Part shown: piece after piece, positions 10,898 through 23,600 of the stretch
Layout of the letters: each line of letters starts with the position of its first letter
Numbering within the stretch: the stretch's first letter is position 1
Source of the DNA: Magicicada septendecula
Taxonomy: Eukaryota > Arthropoda > Insecta > Hemiptera > Cicadidae
Direction: 5' to 3'
NCBI GenBank assembly: GCA_034769895.1
Contig: CM068372.1
Coordinates: 372,267,258-372,331,257 of the forward strand
Length of the DNA stretch: 64,000 nucleotides
Notes under the pieces: generated by a model
Told to the model about the DNA's origin: nothing
Seen by the model: the letters and a program-made list of their open reading frames with translations, nothing else
Database searches by the model: none
Translations under genes and position numbers: made by a program

Positions 10898-11059
10898 CCT
10901 TATTTGGTCATCATCTGTCAACCTCGCACTGCACCATATGAATCACACATGCTTTGTTACATTACCTTATTTGGTCATCGTATAACTCCCAATACTTCCC
11001 CATCTCTAACTAGATCTGTTTCTAGATGTTTTAAAATGGTACATGAATTTTGGTTACAC
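10898..11059. repeat. Second copy of the 162-bp left flank
   Basis: It repeats 2260-2421 with one substitution noticed and again ends in acac directly before an LTR. A copy of host flank inside the element's span cannot result from simple integration. Confidence 0.9.
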
Positions 11060-13816
11060 TGTAACCCCTCTTTAACTTAGGCAGTAAAAAAAAAGATTAT
11101 TTTTTTTGAAAAGAGGGGCCACAAGTTAATTAGAACTAGACCCAAAGCCTAGAGAAGCCAAAAATGCGCTGGATCCAGTGAGACGGGACTTGCAATGAAA
11201 ACTCATAAATTAAACAATTAATAAATCCCTTTTATTATTCTATCTCGCTTGGTAAACAAAATTAATAACAAAATCAATAAACATAACAGTCAGAAATTTA
11301 TTATCCCCTTAAATGGTTAATTAAAATAATTTATACTCTTTCAACAAGGTCACCTGAAAATTATTAACACAAATAAATATTTTGTTATCTCTCTTTAAAA
11401 ATGAATTAAAATTTAAAATCATTACTATTCTTGAAATAAAGTTTCCTGCAAAATATTAATAATATAAAATTTATTTTCTTGTTCTCTTTAAAATGATCCA
11501 TTAAACTTAATGGAGATAATTTTTATAGACTCCTTGATAATATTAATTATAATAACAATTCTCAAACAAATTAATTAAAAATTAAATAGTGACAATTCCA
11601 CATCCTTGTTATTCAAGTTAATTAAAATAAATCATTTTCTTAGAAGAAATATTCAGCAAAAATTAATTGAGATAGAATAAATACTTGTTATTAAAATTAA
11701 AAGGATATATAATCCTATGTTCCAACTTTCTTTTATAAAAACCCTATATCTAAACTCCCCTCCAAAAATACATCTAAATGTACAAAACATATAACCCCCC
11801 CAAAATACACACACAAATGTACAATACATCACATGTTCCACAATACAATACAATTATATAAAGATTCCTTGCCACGCCCTTTTCTTACCCCCATGAGGTA
11901 TATTAATGATTCTTTTACGGACATCCATGTTAGGATTACAAAACTTAATTGGTTCATTACACATGACATGTGTTTTAGAATATGCTTGTGCAACTCCAGT
12001 AGTCCCCAGGACATAATAAAATCCAAACTTTGGCCAAGTGCCTAATACTGTTATACAATTCTGGCCCACTGGGCTCTATTACTGTGAGAAATAAAAATTT
12101 ATAAAACAATGAACCCCCCCCCCCAGTTATCATAATTAATGAATAGAGTTTATATATATATAGAAACATTGCTAAGTAGTGAAAATAGAAATATGTCATG
12201 AATATTATAACCCTTTTAAAAAGTACTTTTGGCCCAGAGACCGACATGTTAGTTTGCCAGTTGATGCATAATTTAACCTGTCTCAACAACAAGTTTAATA
12301 CTGTATGAACATGCACCCATTCAGGATTAAACTTGTGAAAATCCACCTAACTACCCCAGAAATTTCTATACAATATGAACCAAACTGAATTTAAAATTTA
12401 GAAAAATATATATATAATGAACACTAAATTGAACTCGAGAAATTACCAATTAAATGAATGACTTAAAAGCTGTAAAGAAACACATATACTGAAATAAGAG
12501 GAAATTATACGTTTGAATGTTGAACTGTCTAAGATACATGCCAGTCTCTGAGCTGACAATTTTACAACAAATTTAATAAAATTTACAAATAATTTTACAC
12601 CCAGTTCACACACTAAACTGTCCCGTTAATTGGGGATCCAATTAAATGTTTAAAAACTTGAAAGTGTTGTGGTTGATAGATAGAACTGGTTCACTGGGTC
12701 TTATTGAGTGCTGACTCTACGTGTACATAATATATTGGTTTGAGATCACCTGATTTTTGTCCATGGGGGTGAGGTGGCAATCTCGTGGCTTACATTACAG
12801 GTGTTGGTGTGGCTTCCTCGCTATTCCTCCGGCAGATGAAAAGAGAGCTTTATGGTGTTACAGTTTCAGGTCATGTTGTTAGGCTTTCTCTCGACTTGTT
12901 CGGTGGACCCTAATTACACAACATTATATATATCAGCCAGAGTACACAACACACTGCCCCGAGAAGTTCGCACACCCCCCCAAAACACATATATAAAGTT
13001 AACATAGCTTTAGAGCTACCTAAATATAAAACTTGACAAAGTTATATGGCCAACAGGCCCTCTTTGAAAATATTTAGTACCGTAAACCTTTATAATAATA
13101 ACTTCACCCATGCGGGTTACCATGTTTGAATTTTGATAGTTAATTATGGCTTGTTACAATTTTAATAGGCTTTATATTGGTCTGAATATATTGTTACCAC
13201 GTGGTCCAGAAAGGTTAAATCTGATTACATCGTCTTTACTATATTAATTAATACGATTTGGTTATTATATGACTTTCAATGGGTGCCCCAGTAAGCTTCC
13301 TGATGTGAATAAAGTTTTACTATCAATACTAGTAAAAGTTGTATTCAACTTAGACCAAATTACGCATTGCACAACCGCCATGCGGTTTTTACAAGTTATC
13401 AGAAATCCACTTACTTAGGCCTATTATACTAGACTTTCTTTAGTGAAACATTAAATACAATTAATATGAAAGTATTGGCGAGACTTACCGCAGTCGTGTA
13501 TTTATCTAGCCTGACATAGTGTGAAGGCTTAAAGGTGTTAAAATCTTCATCTTACCGGAGAAGAACAAGGCGGCCATTATCGATGGAGGTTGAAGCCAGA
13601 CGAACTTAAACAGAAAAACTCCTGTCCATCTCGCTTGCCTACAGAGCCTGGCACCAGATGCCAGCACGTCTCAGGCACTTAATCAGCTGAGAATTAGTGC
13701 CTTATCTTCGCTACAAGAGTGCAGCAGCGATTAAAGAGCTACAAATTAGTACTGCGTTTAACTTACAAGCCGTTATATAATGGTTTTGCGCCGTCTCTAC
13801 ACTAGAGTTCGGCACA
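11060..13816 (-). repeat. Second full LTR (solo-like)
   Basis: A 2,757-bp copy of the LTR, tgtaac...ggcaca, bounded by acac on both sides (11056-11059 and 13817-13820). With its own copy of the left flank and matching target duplications it has exactly the structure of a solo LTR at the same insertion site. Confidence 0.92.
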
Positions 13817-13820
13817 ACAC
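13817..13820. repeat. Target-site duplication acac, right side
   Basis: acac directly after the terminal CA of the LTR, equal to the four bases before both full LTRs. Confidence 0.75.
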
Positions 13821-16800
13821 TAATTTTGTCCCGTTACAGTAAGCTTATGTTTTGTTTACCGTGTGTGAATTGTTCAGCTATTAGATATTTTAATTGTATA
13901 AATGTGGCAATACGTAAGGTGATAATTTGATAGAATATTATGAATTCAGTGAAATTTTACTGTCCTATATCTTGATTTGAGATCTTTTACTGGGAGGAGT
14001 TGCAGCCATGTAGTATTGGTGACTCACTTAAAAATAAACAAATACTCATTGAAACTATAACTAAATATGATTTGTAAAAAGCTATCATACAACTTCTCAT
14101 GTGAAATAGTACAAGGGAATTAAAATATTGATATATTAAAATATGATTAAAAATATTAAAATTTGGTCACCTACCTGTATTTGGACCAGGTGTCGTGTAG
14201 TGTACTCAGCAGAGAAAAACAGGTAAATGCAAACTGATTTGCCACTGAAAAACATTATGCCACTGATTTGTTATAATATTATTTTATACTCCACCAAAAT
14301 CAGTAAATTTTTTTATTTTTATAAATAAGGCCTTTTCGAAATTATTATAATTTCATCATCAGTTTACACTATAAAATGTTGTTATTTGTGTTGATTATAT
14401 TTCACTTCACTTCATATTGAATCTTCCACTGCCATCATTATTTGGTGAAACCAAGTAAGTCATATATTGAAATAGTTGATCATTTTCGAATATAGTCTGC
14501 TGATTCATCAATTTGTTATATTTTTTATGTAGGTATATATTGTAACATAACCAAATATGGCAGTTACATAAAATGATCTTAAAGGACGGCAAGTAAGAGA
14601 AAAATATGAATGTAAATCTAGATAAGTAAATCCATGTATATAAAGTGTGTATCTACAAATGTGTTAATATGAAAATCCAACTATGAATAAGATAATACCA
14701 ACCTAGTGACATCAACTACGAAACATAAGAAAGAAAATGACATGAGCCATAACAAAATACCAGTAACTAGACCCAATAGGATCCAAAAGTGAGGGGAAAC
14801 AACGAAATAAGGATTAACAAACTCAAACAGCGAGAGGAACAATTAAGAAATAATGACTACGATGAAAATAACGAGAAAGAAGAAAGAAGAAGGACAAGAA
14901 AGCTGACTCAGAAGAGAGAAAAAGATGAATAAATCATACCAGAAATCAACATAAACCACGTGTACCAAAGACTATATAAGTGACAAGTGAAACAATGATT
15001 ATCAAATGTGAGGATGAAAACCAGTGTTTAGCATTTAAGGAAACACAAACAATAACAGTGCGTACTTAATAGATGTGAAACATGTGAATAATTAACTATT
15101 TCAATTGAATAACCACACAAACAATTATAGTGATGAAGTTTATAAGTATATGAAAATATGTTAATTCCATGATGAAAACAACAAGATGTTAAATAGGTCA
15201 AATAGACACGAACAATGAGTGTGACGCATTTAATAAAGTTGTGATTGACACAGATAATCATAAGACCACCAGAATAAAACAAAATAGAACAATATAATTA
15301 TGTTTTTCTTTTGGTAAAGAACTGACAACAAATAAAAAACCCTTGTATCAAACAAAATGGATTGAATTGAATTCAACCTATGACTAGAAAAATATGATAA
15401 ATAATACAATAAGATATGTGTTAGTGTTTAAGAAGGAATTGTATGAACATGTGTCACAAAATAAATAAAATATTATTGTGGAATACCATGCTGATACCAT
15501 GTAAGTAGTAGAGACATACTGCATTAAAACAGATGGTACATTGTTACATAACCCATAGAGAAGGTACCTGTTAAACAGAAAACCAAACATATCAATGAAA
15601 ATAAATGATTATCAACAATGATATCAATTAAGGAATTGTTATAAATAACAATACATCCTAATAGACAATGCATTATAATGCAACCAAGTAAATAAAACCA
15701 ATCAAATGCAATGGCAAACAGAGATAGCAAAGATGCCACAAATATGCCAATTCAGTTTGGCAAAGTGCAATATCAAAACCAATGCTAAAGTGAATAACAA
15801 TATTACCAGTAGTAAGACCAAGATCTGGTAGTGTTTTGAGAACAGATCCTTAACATAATAACAACAGTATTATAAACAAAACAGTGTAAACTAACTAACC
15901 ATGTAAATGCAATCAGATGTAAGATGGACCATTGGATGGCCCAGTAGTTAAGGAAAATAGTGTATTAAAGATTAAACACAGATTGTTCACAATATTATCA
16001 GTAGTTAGAGGGAAACTCAATACAACTTTGAGAACAGATTAGAACCATAAAAACAGTCAGTATATATGCAAATAATTAGAAACCAACTGACCATAGTGAC
16101 AGAAATCAGATGTAAACAAACCATGTTAAGTAAGTTACTTAGGAAAAATATGACATATAAATTTGTCTAAGAGTAAATGAGAACATTACCAAATGTAGGA
16201 GTAATGTCTAATACCAATATAGAAACACAAACATAATGTAACAATAACAGTTTAATTATTGTTTTTATGAAAAATAAATGACCACTATGATGAGACACAA
16301 TAGGAACAAACCCATTATTAAAGAATTGAAGGATTCTAAACTAGCTAGAAGCTGACCACTATATGTAATGCATTAAGTACAATATATGTACACTAATGAC
16401 ATTTAATACATAATATAATTTACATAGAAAAGACTAAAATTATGTTGACAATTGTATGAAACAGGTAGAAGAGGAATAAGACAGTATGTATATTATATTT
16501 AATACAATCATGTAAAGATATTTTAGTGTGAAATCATGTAAATAATCGTTTTAGTATTATTAGATTGTAAGATTACTTGTATTAAATAAGGGAAATTCAT
16601 TTTAAATACATTTATATAAAAACAAAGATGGACGCCTAATGACGCTATAATGAGCTATTGTTAAGGAAATAATTATTTCCAAATAATAAATCAAACCAAG
16701 TGAGAAATGGACTCCAAGTGTTTATTGAGAAAGTGTTTTTATTAAAAATAATTAAAGCTTGTGTCAAAAACTTATAAAAATAAGAAACACCCAAGATAAT

Positions 16801-18431
16801 TAATAAAAACGTTATGTTAAGAGAAGCGATGTAAATAAAATAATGTTGTTTAGACTTAAATTAAAGAAGAAAATGTCTATAATTCAATGACATAACTCAT
16901 GTAACGATAGGACGTTCAGTAAGGAAGTTATTGTAATTATTAACTTTTCAATTATTTTTTACACTAGTGCTTACGTCACATAAACTCCAACCCAAAGTCA
17001 AAATTTGGTAAAACATCAAATATTTTAATAAAACAAAGGCTTTTGGGGTGAAGACTATAGTGATTACAACCAATCAAATCAACGCATTTTGTCAGACTCG
17101 AAAGAGACGCTCCGGCAAAATGTAACAGTCTACGATCAGCCTTCAGACGGAGTGGCCACGCAACTCTACACCATGAAAAAGTATTATTTTCAAATTTGTG
17201 CGCGTCCATTGACAATAAGTTGATAAACATACATAACCTCGACACAACAAAAATACTTCCGAGTGATATGTGCGGGATTATCGAATTATACAAGTACGAT
17301 AGTGTATAATCCCGGTCGTACTTGCGTGTGTTGTGATAAATAAACAGGGAGTACAATATTTTATTTAATTAACTTTGATTTAAAAAAATAATAATTTTAA
17401 ATAGACATATATGGATACTACGCGAGTCAAGTACTAGCGAAAGGTTAAACTTATAATGGAATTATTAGAATTCCAAGAAATGTCAATTTATACTTATTAA
17501 AATATTAGATAAATATTTTAATTAATTTTCATAATTTTAAAAAGTATGTTTGAAGTAATTGTCATTGATTACAAGAGTTAACATTTAGTCACTTTTTTGA
17601 CTAAACTTATTTGTCTTGATTATTTCGATGTTTTGAAATAAATAACATTAACTATCATACGAAAGTATAAAAGCAATTCTAATAGCAACATGTCAAAATG
17701 TTACTAATAATGTGTTCAGAAATATAAATTAAGAAATGATAACCGTTAAGAAATCATTTACCATAATAACATTACCTGTGATAGCTAACCTCAAAATAAT
17801 AGCGGTAGCTTGTTAATTTAACTGTTGCATTTGTTCTCAAATAATTTCCAAACCAAATAGAAATCATATCAAGAGTTTTTTTTTGGTATTTTATTAATTT
17901 TTTCTCTTGAAAATATATATTTATCAAACTAATTGTTGAAAATAAAACGATACATTGAAACTGTACAAGCCACGAGCTTGACGCCTGCTATAGAGTTTTA
18001 TAAGGTGCGTGCGCATCCACGCGTACGATAATAACATACTTACCATACAAATGGTATTAATTTTCATTGTTTGATGTTTATTCGTTATTTTTTAACCATT
18101 GTTCAATTTTCTTAATTCTATTAATATTACATCTTGACACTGATATCATGTTACCTCAAAGAACCTAACAACCTGATAACACATTGACAAGAAAACATAA
18201 CCTATTAAGTTCAAATTATTGTACCAATGACAGGACTACCAGCATTGAGCCTGGACAGAGTTTTATGTTAAAATTAATCAATTGTAATTATTATTTAAAG
18301 GGTTATTAGCCAAATGATTGTTAATTGTTTTTAAAATTTGCCATTTTAAAATTGTTAATAAACCTTCACTTATTTACCTATGAAAAGGAGTATCATTTCA
18401 AATATAAATCAAATTATTTCTTTTAAATCAG
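13821..18431. other. AT-rich non-coding DNA, probably intron of the IBtk-like gene
   Basis: No coding exon could be recognised. Short minus-strand frames (for example 16976-17356, 126 codons) show no domain and no coding-like composition. By position it should be intronic if the gene's upstream exons lie further left, but no RCC1- or ankyrin-type exon was identified within the window. Confidence 0.5.
15796..16260. repeat. Diverged tandem repeats of about 190 bp
   Basis: Related segments start near 15796 and 15990, with a weaker third near 16188. Shared landmarks in order are aatattaycagtagt, tttgagaacagat, a run of aaacagt, aaccaactgacc-like text, cagatgtaa and a ttaaggaaaa-like end. The copies are strongly diverged and the boundaries are approximate. 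Confidence 0.4.
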
Positions 18432-18466
18432 TTCTACCAAAGGTGGCGGAAGAATTCAAACAGAGA
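18432..18466 (+). CDS. IBtk: Putative IBtk exon (35 nt)
   Basis: A small exon between acceptor tttaaatcag and donor gtaatt. Read in the phase required by the next exon (two bases complete a preceding codon) it encodes LPKVAEEFKQR without a stop, and 35 nt leaves phase 0, which fits. It is proposed from splice sites and phase compatibility with two further exons. In IBtk proteins this would be the poorly conserved linker after the RCC1 repeats. The exon is short, so chance remains possible. Confidence 0.55.
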
Positions 18467-18575
18467 GTAATTTAAAGTATTATCTATATGTGCTAATTCA
18501 TTCATATTGTGTGTACTAACTGTTTTGAATATTCAAATTGAATATTTGTGTGCATTTTAAGTGTATGTATTTCAG

Positions 18576-18615
18576 CAACAACCGTCACAGAACAGGACTG
18601 AAACAGGTACTTGTG
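18576..18615 (+). CDS. IBtk: Putative IBtk exon (40 nt)
   Basis: Acceptor gtatttcag, donor gtaagt. In phase 0 it encodes QQPSQNRTETGTC plus one base, which joins the first two bases of the next exon to make a Val codon. Both phases fit the neighbours. The preceding intron is only 109 bp, ordinary for an insect. An alternative donor ten bases earlier (gtactt, after 18605) would break the phase, so 18615 was chosen. The encoded stretch is low-complexity linker and carries no domain. Confidence 0.6.
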
Positions 18616-18839
18616 GTAAGTGAGGGAGGCATACAACAAAAGTGCGCGAAACCTACTTAAATCAAAAGAGTGAATTATTCATAGACAGATTATACAATCA
18701 CACTAATAACTCCTAATAATTATAATTGGAGCAGTTTTTATAAAAACAACATCACAGCAGATACCGGAGCGTATCTGGGAGCACACTACACACCATATCG
18801 ATACAACTATATATAGCTTACATTTCTGTATCTATAATA

Positions 18840-19475
18840 TTACATAATAATATATAATTTTTCTAACTGTATAATGTCATTTTTATTATTATGTATTTCT
18901 ACTATTTCCATATTGTTGTTTATATCTGTTATACTATGATTCATATTAATAAGGTGGTCTGCTATATTAGAGATTCCCATTTTATTATTTTTAAAGGCTC
19001 CGATATGTTCCATAAATCTCTGTTTGAAATTTCTATATGTTCTACCGATGTATATGTAGTCACAATCATTACACTTTATTTTGTATATTCCACTTAATTT
19101 GTATATATCATAGTCTTTTCTATTTATTATTATGTTGTATATACTTTTATTTGGTTTGTATGCATATTTATATTTATGTTTATCCAAATTTGTATTCTTT
19201 ATAATGTATTGGAGATCTCGATATGTGTATTTGTAAGTTAGGTATGTTATATTTTCTATTTTTCTGCCTGTATTTATACTGCTTAATGTTGTTCTGTTGT
19301 TTAATATTGTTTTTTCCTTGTACTTTTTATTTAATTTGTTTATAAATTTACTGTCATATCCATTTTCTATTGCTGTTTCTTTTATGATGTTCAGTTCTTG
19401 ATATAATTTCTCTTCGTTATTTATGTATTTGTATGCTCTATTAATCATATTATTATATGTGTTTATCTTGTGTAT
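18840..19475 (-). mobile_element. Penelope-like element, 5'-truncated: end of RT plus GIY-YIG endonuclease
   Basis: The minus-strand frame (Met at 19448, open upstream to a stop near 19476, ending with TAA at 18840-18842) encodes a 202-residue fragment. The first 60 residues resemble the RT thumb end of Penelope-like elements, including YNNMINRAYKYI and an ENGY motif. Then comes a GIY-YIG nuclease: GIY at 120-122, YIG at 133-135, a candidate catalytic Arg at 144 and Glu at 196. The Penelope-specific zinc-binding set is visible as C126-x2-C129 and H165/H171. The RT palm is absent, so the copy is dead on arrival, as is usual for truncated insertions. It lies antisense inside the 990-bp intron between two IBtk exons. 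Confidence 0.85.
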
Positions 19476-19605
19476 ACATATTTATACGTACTATTATTTG
19501 TACTATTGTGCGTCGCATTTACAATCAAATTGAAAATCCCTCATCCCAGTCTGCCCCGTTACACATGATAAGTATGATAAGTATTAATGTCTTTTTATAT
19601 TGCAG

Positions 19606-19739
19606 TTAGCCCTGCCAAAAATCCTGCTACAGATTCTGTTGAAGAATTCCATCATTTAAAGTTGACAAGGCTGCCCAATGTGCATCGTGCCGTCAGTGTT
19701 GCTACTGATCCAAAAGGACAGAACTTTGCTGTCGTTCAG
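19606..19739 (+). CDS. IBtk: IBtk-like exon (134 nt), linker between RCC1 repeats and first BTB domain
   Basis: Flanked by a good acceptor (ctttttatattgcag) and donor gtatat. After two bases completing the previous codon it encodes 44 codons without a stop and ends in phase 0. The block HRAVSVATDPKGQNFAVVQ (last 19 residues) closely resembles, from memory, the segment of human IBTK (inhibitor of Bruton tyrosine kinase) just before its first BTB domain; the preceding LKLTRLPNV fits too. IBtk proteins combine ankyrin repeats, RCC1 repeats and two BTB domains and serve as CUL3 ubiquitin-ligase substrate adaptors. The other two frames contain early stops. The following exon, expected to lead into the BTB domain, is not found in the remaining window, so the next intron exceeds 44 kb. 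Confidence 0.78.
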
Positions 19740-20661
19740 GTATATTATTGTGATTAAAACATCATTGTGTATTCTCTTATTTAACCTTTCAGGACTATCA
19801 ATAAGTAACCAGTGTTTGGCGAAAACTTCAGACTGCTTTTTTTTACTGTGTATAAATGTTTTTCTGTGTCCGTACAAGTTAAAAGATTGTGTAACAGTAC
19901 ATAAAGGCCCAATACTTTAATTATGGGATCTGAGGTTAAATTTTATGTTTTATTGTATAACTGTTAAATACAGAATGGTTAGGTCCATTGTCCCTCTTTA
20001 AAAAAGGAACAGCGCGGATTCGGTGAGATTAATACAATACCAAGGTCACCGTTGGACGAGCGAGAGCCGGTCGAGGTAATGGCGGTGTTTATGACGACGG
20101 ACTATAAATATTCATTGTGATTGGTTCATAAAGCTGTTTCATCATAACAAAAGACAATGACGCATAAAACACAACGTATGTAACTAGGCGTTGTCCCATC
20201 GAACAAAGCCTGATGACGTCAAATGCACACACACAAGCACAAATTTGCATAGGCCTCTTTCTCAATTCAGCGTAGTACTTCAAAGGGTCAGCAGCGATGT
20301 ATCGCTGTCTGGTCAGTTTTACCACAAAAGTTTAACACAACTAGATTATGAAATAAAATTGTGATAGTGGAGCGGTAGAGGCTCAAGTTTACTAACAGTC
20401 AGAAACAGAAAATGTAAAATCAGTGCTATATATCTTAACTAAAACAACAAAACATGAGGCGAACACCGGCCATACACCTGGAACCCAGCCAACAACAGCG
20501 AGGGAGCAACGCATACCACCATTGAGAGAAGTTGAACCTTTATCACTTTTGTTTTATTAATTAATGAGCTCATTAACCGAAATTAGATAAAGTGATCAAA
20601 TGTACTTGTAATAGGGAGAACGTATGTGAGTGTGTGTGAGTGAGCACATGGCCATGAATAT
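19740..20661. other. Intron sequence up to the array
   Basis: No gene is recognised. It includes a short GC-richer stretch near 20010-20095 and a GT-rich run at about 20625-20645 close to the array edge. The last bases before the array are catgaatat. Confidence 0.5.
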
Positions 20662-23600
20662 TGTAACAAGTAAATATGGGGTGTGTGTGTACTTCCTTAA
20701 AGCCCCTCGTTGGGTTCGTCAATATGTAACGAGTAATAAACGAGGTCGTACCTGTTAAAATGTATCACACTTGTTTATTTAGTGTATTAGTGTGATTGTA
20801 GTGTGTTTGCCTCACACTGGTTGTTACATAAATCGACGTCACTACTGGAGTCCGTAGCGTTGTCAATGTCACCAGTACAACCTACCTGTTAATTCATAGG
20901 GATTACGATTCCCGGGTGGCGCCAAATTGTTTTTGTTAAAACAATTAAAACATTTAGTTTTTAAAGTAATATGTGGTATTCGCATGGACAGCTGTGGCGT
21001 TCGAATTATTCCCGCTGCTACACAGGTTGTCGACTCGGCCACTCGTGACAAGCGCTAGTTGGCTATGACTTAAACTTCGCTAACACACATATATTTACAG
21101 CAAAAAATCCTATGAAATAACAAGATAGTATTGTTCTGTACTGCGCTTTTTAATACACATTTAATTATTAATAAACATGACAATTGAATATTAAACAAAT
21201 TTATAATATTATGCTCCGGCTTAGAGCTTGAAACACAAATATCTCAAGGTTGGCAAAATGGTTTCAAAACATTATCGTTCATTTACCTTTTAACAAAATT
21301 ACTATGTTTTTAAAACCTGGGGTTCTTTTGATCATGAAAATAGACATAAACGTTGATTACATGAAAAGAAAGTACACTATTATACCTTATAGGTACTTAG
21401 GATTTATAATGTGTTTGTACAATTTGTTCCGTAGTGTCGTATTTCTGTTACAGTAATTATGTTTACAAATAAGGTTATCTTTATAAATGTTTTTTAATAT
21501 AAGTAAATTATGCCTTTACCTTTGAAAGAAAATACTACTTTTAAATAGTGAGAAATTTCATCATTTGCAAATAATTTAAGTGATTTGGGGTTTTAGGAGT
21601 AAGAAATTATTCGGTACTTATCAGTTCGTCTCACGTTGAAAGGTCGTCATCAATATAGGCGTTTATTTTTCGAATTTGGTCTGGTTGAAGGCTTCCAGCA
21701 TCTTCTTCAAACTGGTCTGAGTTTTTTCGTTAATTAATTCATTTAATTTCGTTCTTGGTCATCATTAATTCTGTATAGATCAACGTCTCTTCATATTGGA
21801 TCATCTGAATTCACTATTTGAATTTGTTATCACTGTTTAACTTAAAGTTTTAGTTTGTCCAATTTCTTGTGTGGTGTACCCACGCTTCGTTTCTTCAGCG
21901 TCTATCTAATTTAACAGCAAAATAAGCCTCAAAAAACTCGTTGTCATAGTAACTAATAATTCAATGCTGGTTTAATTTCTCATTACATACATTGTTAGAG
22001 ATATTTGAATTTTTATTCAAATTTATTAAGTATTTTCCCAATGATTTTACTCCCTTATACTTCCTTTGGGATAATAAATGACATCACTATTATTTTTCTT
22101 TCCTTTCAAAGTTTACAATGATACCTCATAAGGTCATATTTTGTTACACTTTAACTATAGTCTAATTAGTCGACATTTAAAAAATAACATATCCTTCTTG
22201 AATTAAATTATTACAATAATATTTCTGTGTAGAAATAACTGATATACAATCATTGTCCATTCACTGTTCTTAGATTAGTAAGATTTTTTGTGAAATTGAT
22301 ACAATTTGCATTTAAAATGTTCTTGGCAGATAACTGTTTTTCTAGTTACAAACAGCCATGATTGTTTTCTAGTGTATTTCCCTTTTAAATTACATTCTGA
22401 ATTCAGCCTGATGGGCTTCACTTATTTCTTTGTGTTTTAATTATTATTCAACATAAATTTTCATTACTTTTCACTTAAAATATAATAGTTAGGTTTATGG
22501 ACTGTAAGTCCCTTTTCAGTCATATTCCTTCTTTAACATTGAATCAACTATTCTTTGCAAATTATAAATTATTCTTAGTACTAACATTGATTTCTATCTT
22601 GTCTTATAAAGTATGGTGGTAAACATTGTCACTTTCTCTAATATTATTAAGGTTGATTCCCCTTTCAACATGGGGTGTTGTATTCTTTATAAATGTAATC
22701 TTTAATAACAAACTTTACTTCTATCCTATCATGCCATGTTAACACAAGTTATGGTACTGGGCTTTCTCCCTGATATGTCACATGCTTTCCTTATATTAAT
22801 TTTAAATACTATTTTTAATTACTTCTAGGTATACAATTAATTATAATTCTACTCTAATCATTGGTGGTTTATCAATGTTTTAAAGAGTGTCTATTTCCTT
22901 AGCATTCTAATTTGAATGTTTCACCTTCACTATTTTATAGGGCATTAACACTTCACTAAAACACTTCACTTTGGTTCACTGTTTTGTACTTAGTGTTATT
23001 TAATGGGTAACCCCTATACTTTTTCCTACCATTTCTCACTACTTTGTTCTAGTATTATGTTTACTATAAACAATATTAGGCTAGTTGTGTTTTGGTTGAA
23101 TCTAACCTTTCTGACAGGGTTAATGTACTCTTCCTATACTACTTTGCTTTATAATTGTATTGTCTTAAAAATGGTTACATATGTTAAATCAATAATAATA
23201 ATAACATTGGTTTCGTTAATATATAATTATTTAAGGTTTATTGACCGTATTCTATCTTTAACATACAATCTTTCCCTTTTATATATGTGTGTTAGTTTCC
23301 CCTTGGGTTTTATCTGTCTCCTCTTCATTCTTCCTCTTCTTCTTCTTCAATAATCTTCATCTTCTTTCTTCATCTTGGTTTGGTCCTCCTTTAGTTCTAT
23401 GTCCATCATTGTTTTGTCAATCACATTTTCTCAAGTATGTTTGGGTTGTCGGCTCAATCATGTCAAAATATCTACATTTTAATAAGTATGTTACGTGGTT
23501 CCCTTCTTTATGTTTGTGTTTTTTGGCTCAATCACTTGGGTTGGGTAATATCGTGGTACGTAATGTCAAAGTATTTACATTTTAATCATTTTTTACACAT

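Larger units (their letters stand above)
2422..13816 (-). mobile_element. Ty3/gypsy LTR retrotransposon, recent but rearranged and with two coding breaks
   Basis: Minus-strand order: LTR, PBS for initiator-Met tRNA, leader, gag with CCHC knuckle, -1 frameshift site, protease-RT, RNase H-integrase with a GPY/F-type end, PPT, LTR. This order (integrase last) defines Ty3/gypsy. No envelope ORF is seen. The LTRs at 2422-5194 and 11060-13816 differ by only a handful of substitutions plus homopolymer length, so insertion was recent. The LTR directly abutting the PBS is only a 200-bp stub (10686-10885); the full right-hand LTR is separated from it by a second copy of the left flank. A TGA interrupts gag and one base is missing between RT and RNase H, so this copy is probably not autonomous. 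Confidence 0.93.

Noticed and set aside
13980..14040. Possible RCC1-like exon (frame reading GRSCSHVVLVTH)
   Set aside because: No acceptor/donor pair brackets it convincingly, and the match is too short to separate from chance.
16976..17356. 126-codon minus-strand ORF
   Set aside because: No domain, mixed composition, no supporting splice sites or neighbours.
20214..20221. TGACGTCA, a cAMP-response-element-like palindrome
   Set aside because: A single 8-mer in intronic DNA with no promoter nearby.
20917..20923. TGGCGCC as a tRNA-Lys primer binding site
   Set aside because: It lies about 255 bp inside the LTR-like block and not at an edge; the 8-mer tggcgcca is also its own reverse complement.
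20869..21051. Minus-strand 60-codon ORF near the LTR edge in each unit
   Set aside because: Short, no domain and no start context; it is conserved only because the whole unit is.
23003..23585. Plus-strand hydrophobic ORFs of 97-117 codons in each unit
   Set aside because: Ile/Leu/Phe-rich text expected from AT-rich, pyrimidine-rich DNA; the reading frames change with the 14-bp indel between units, so there is no coding constraint.
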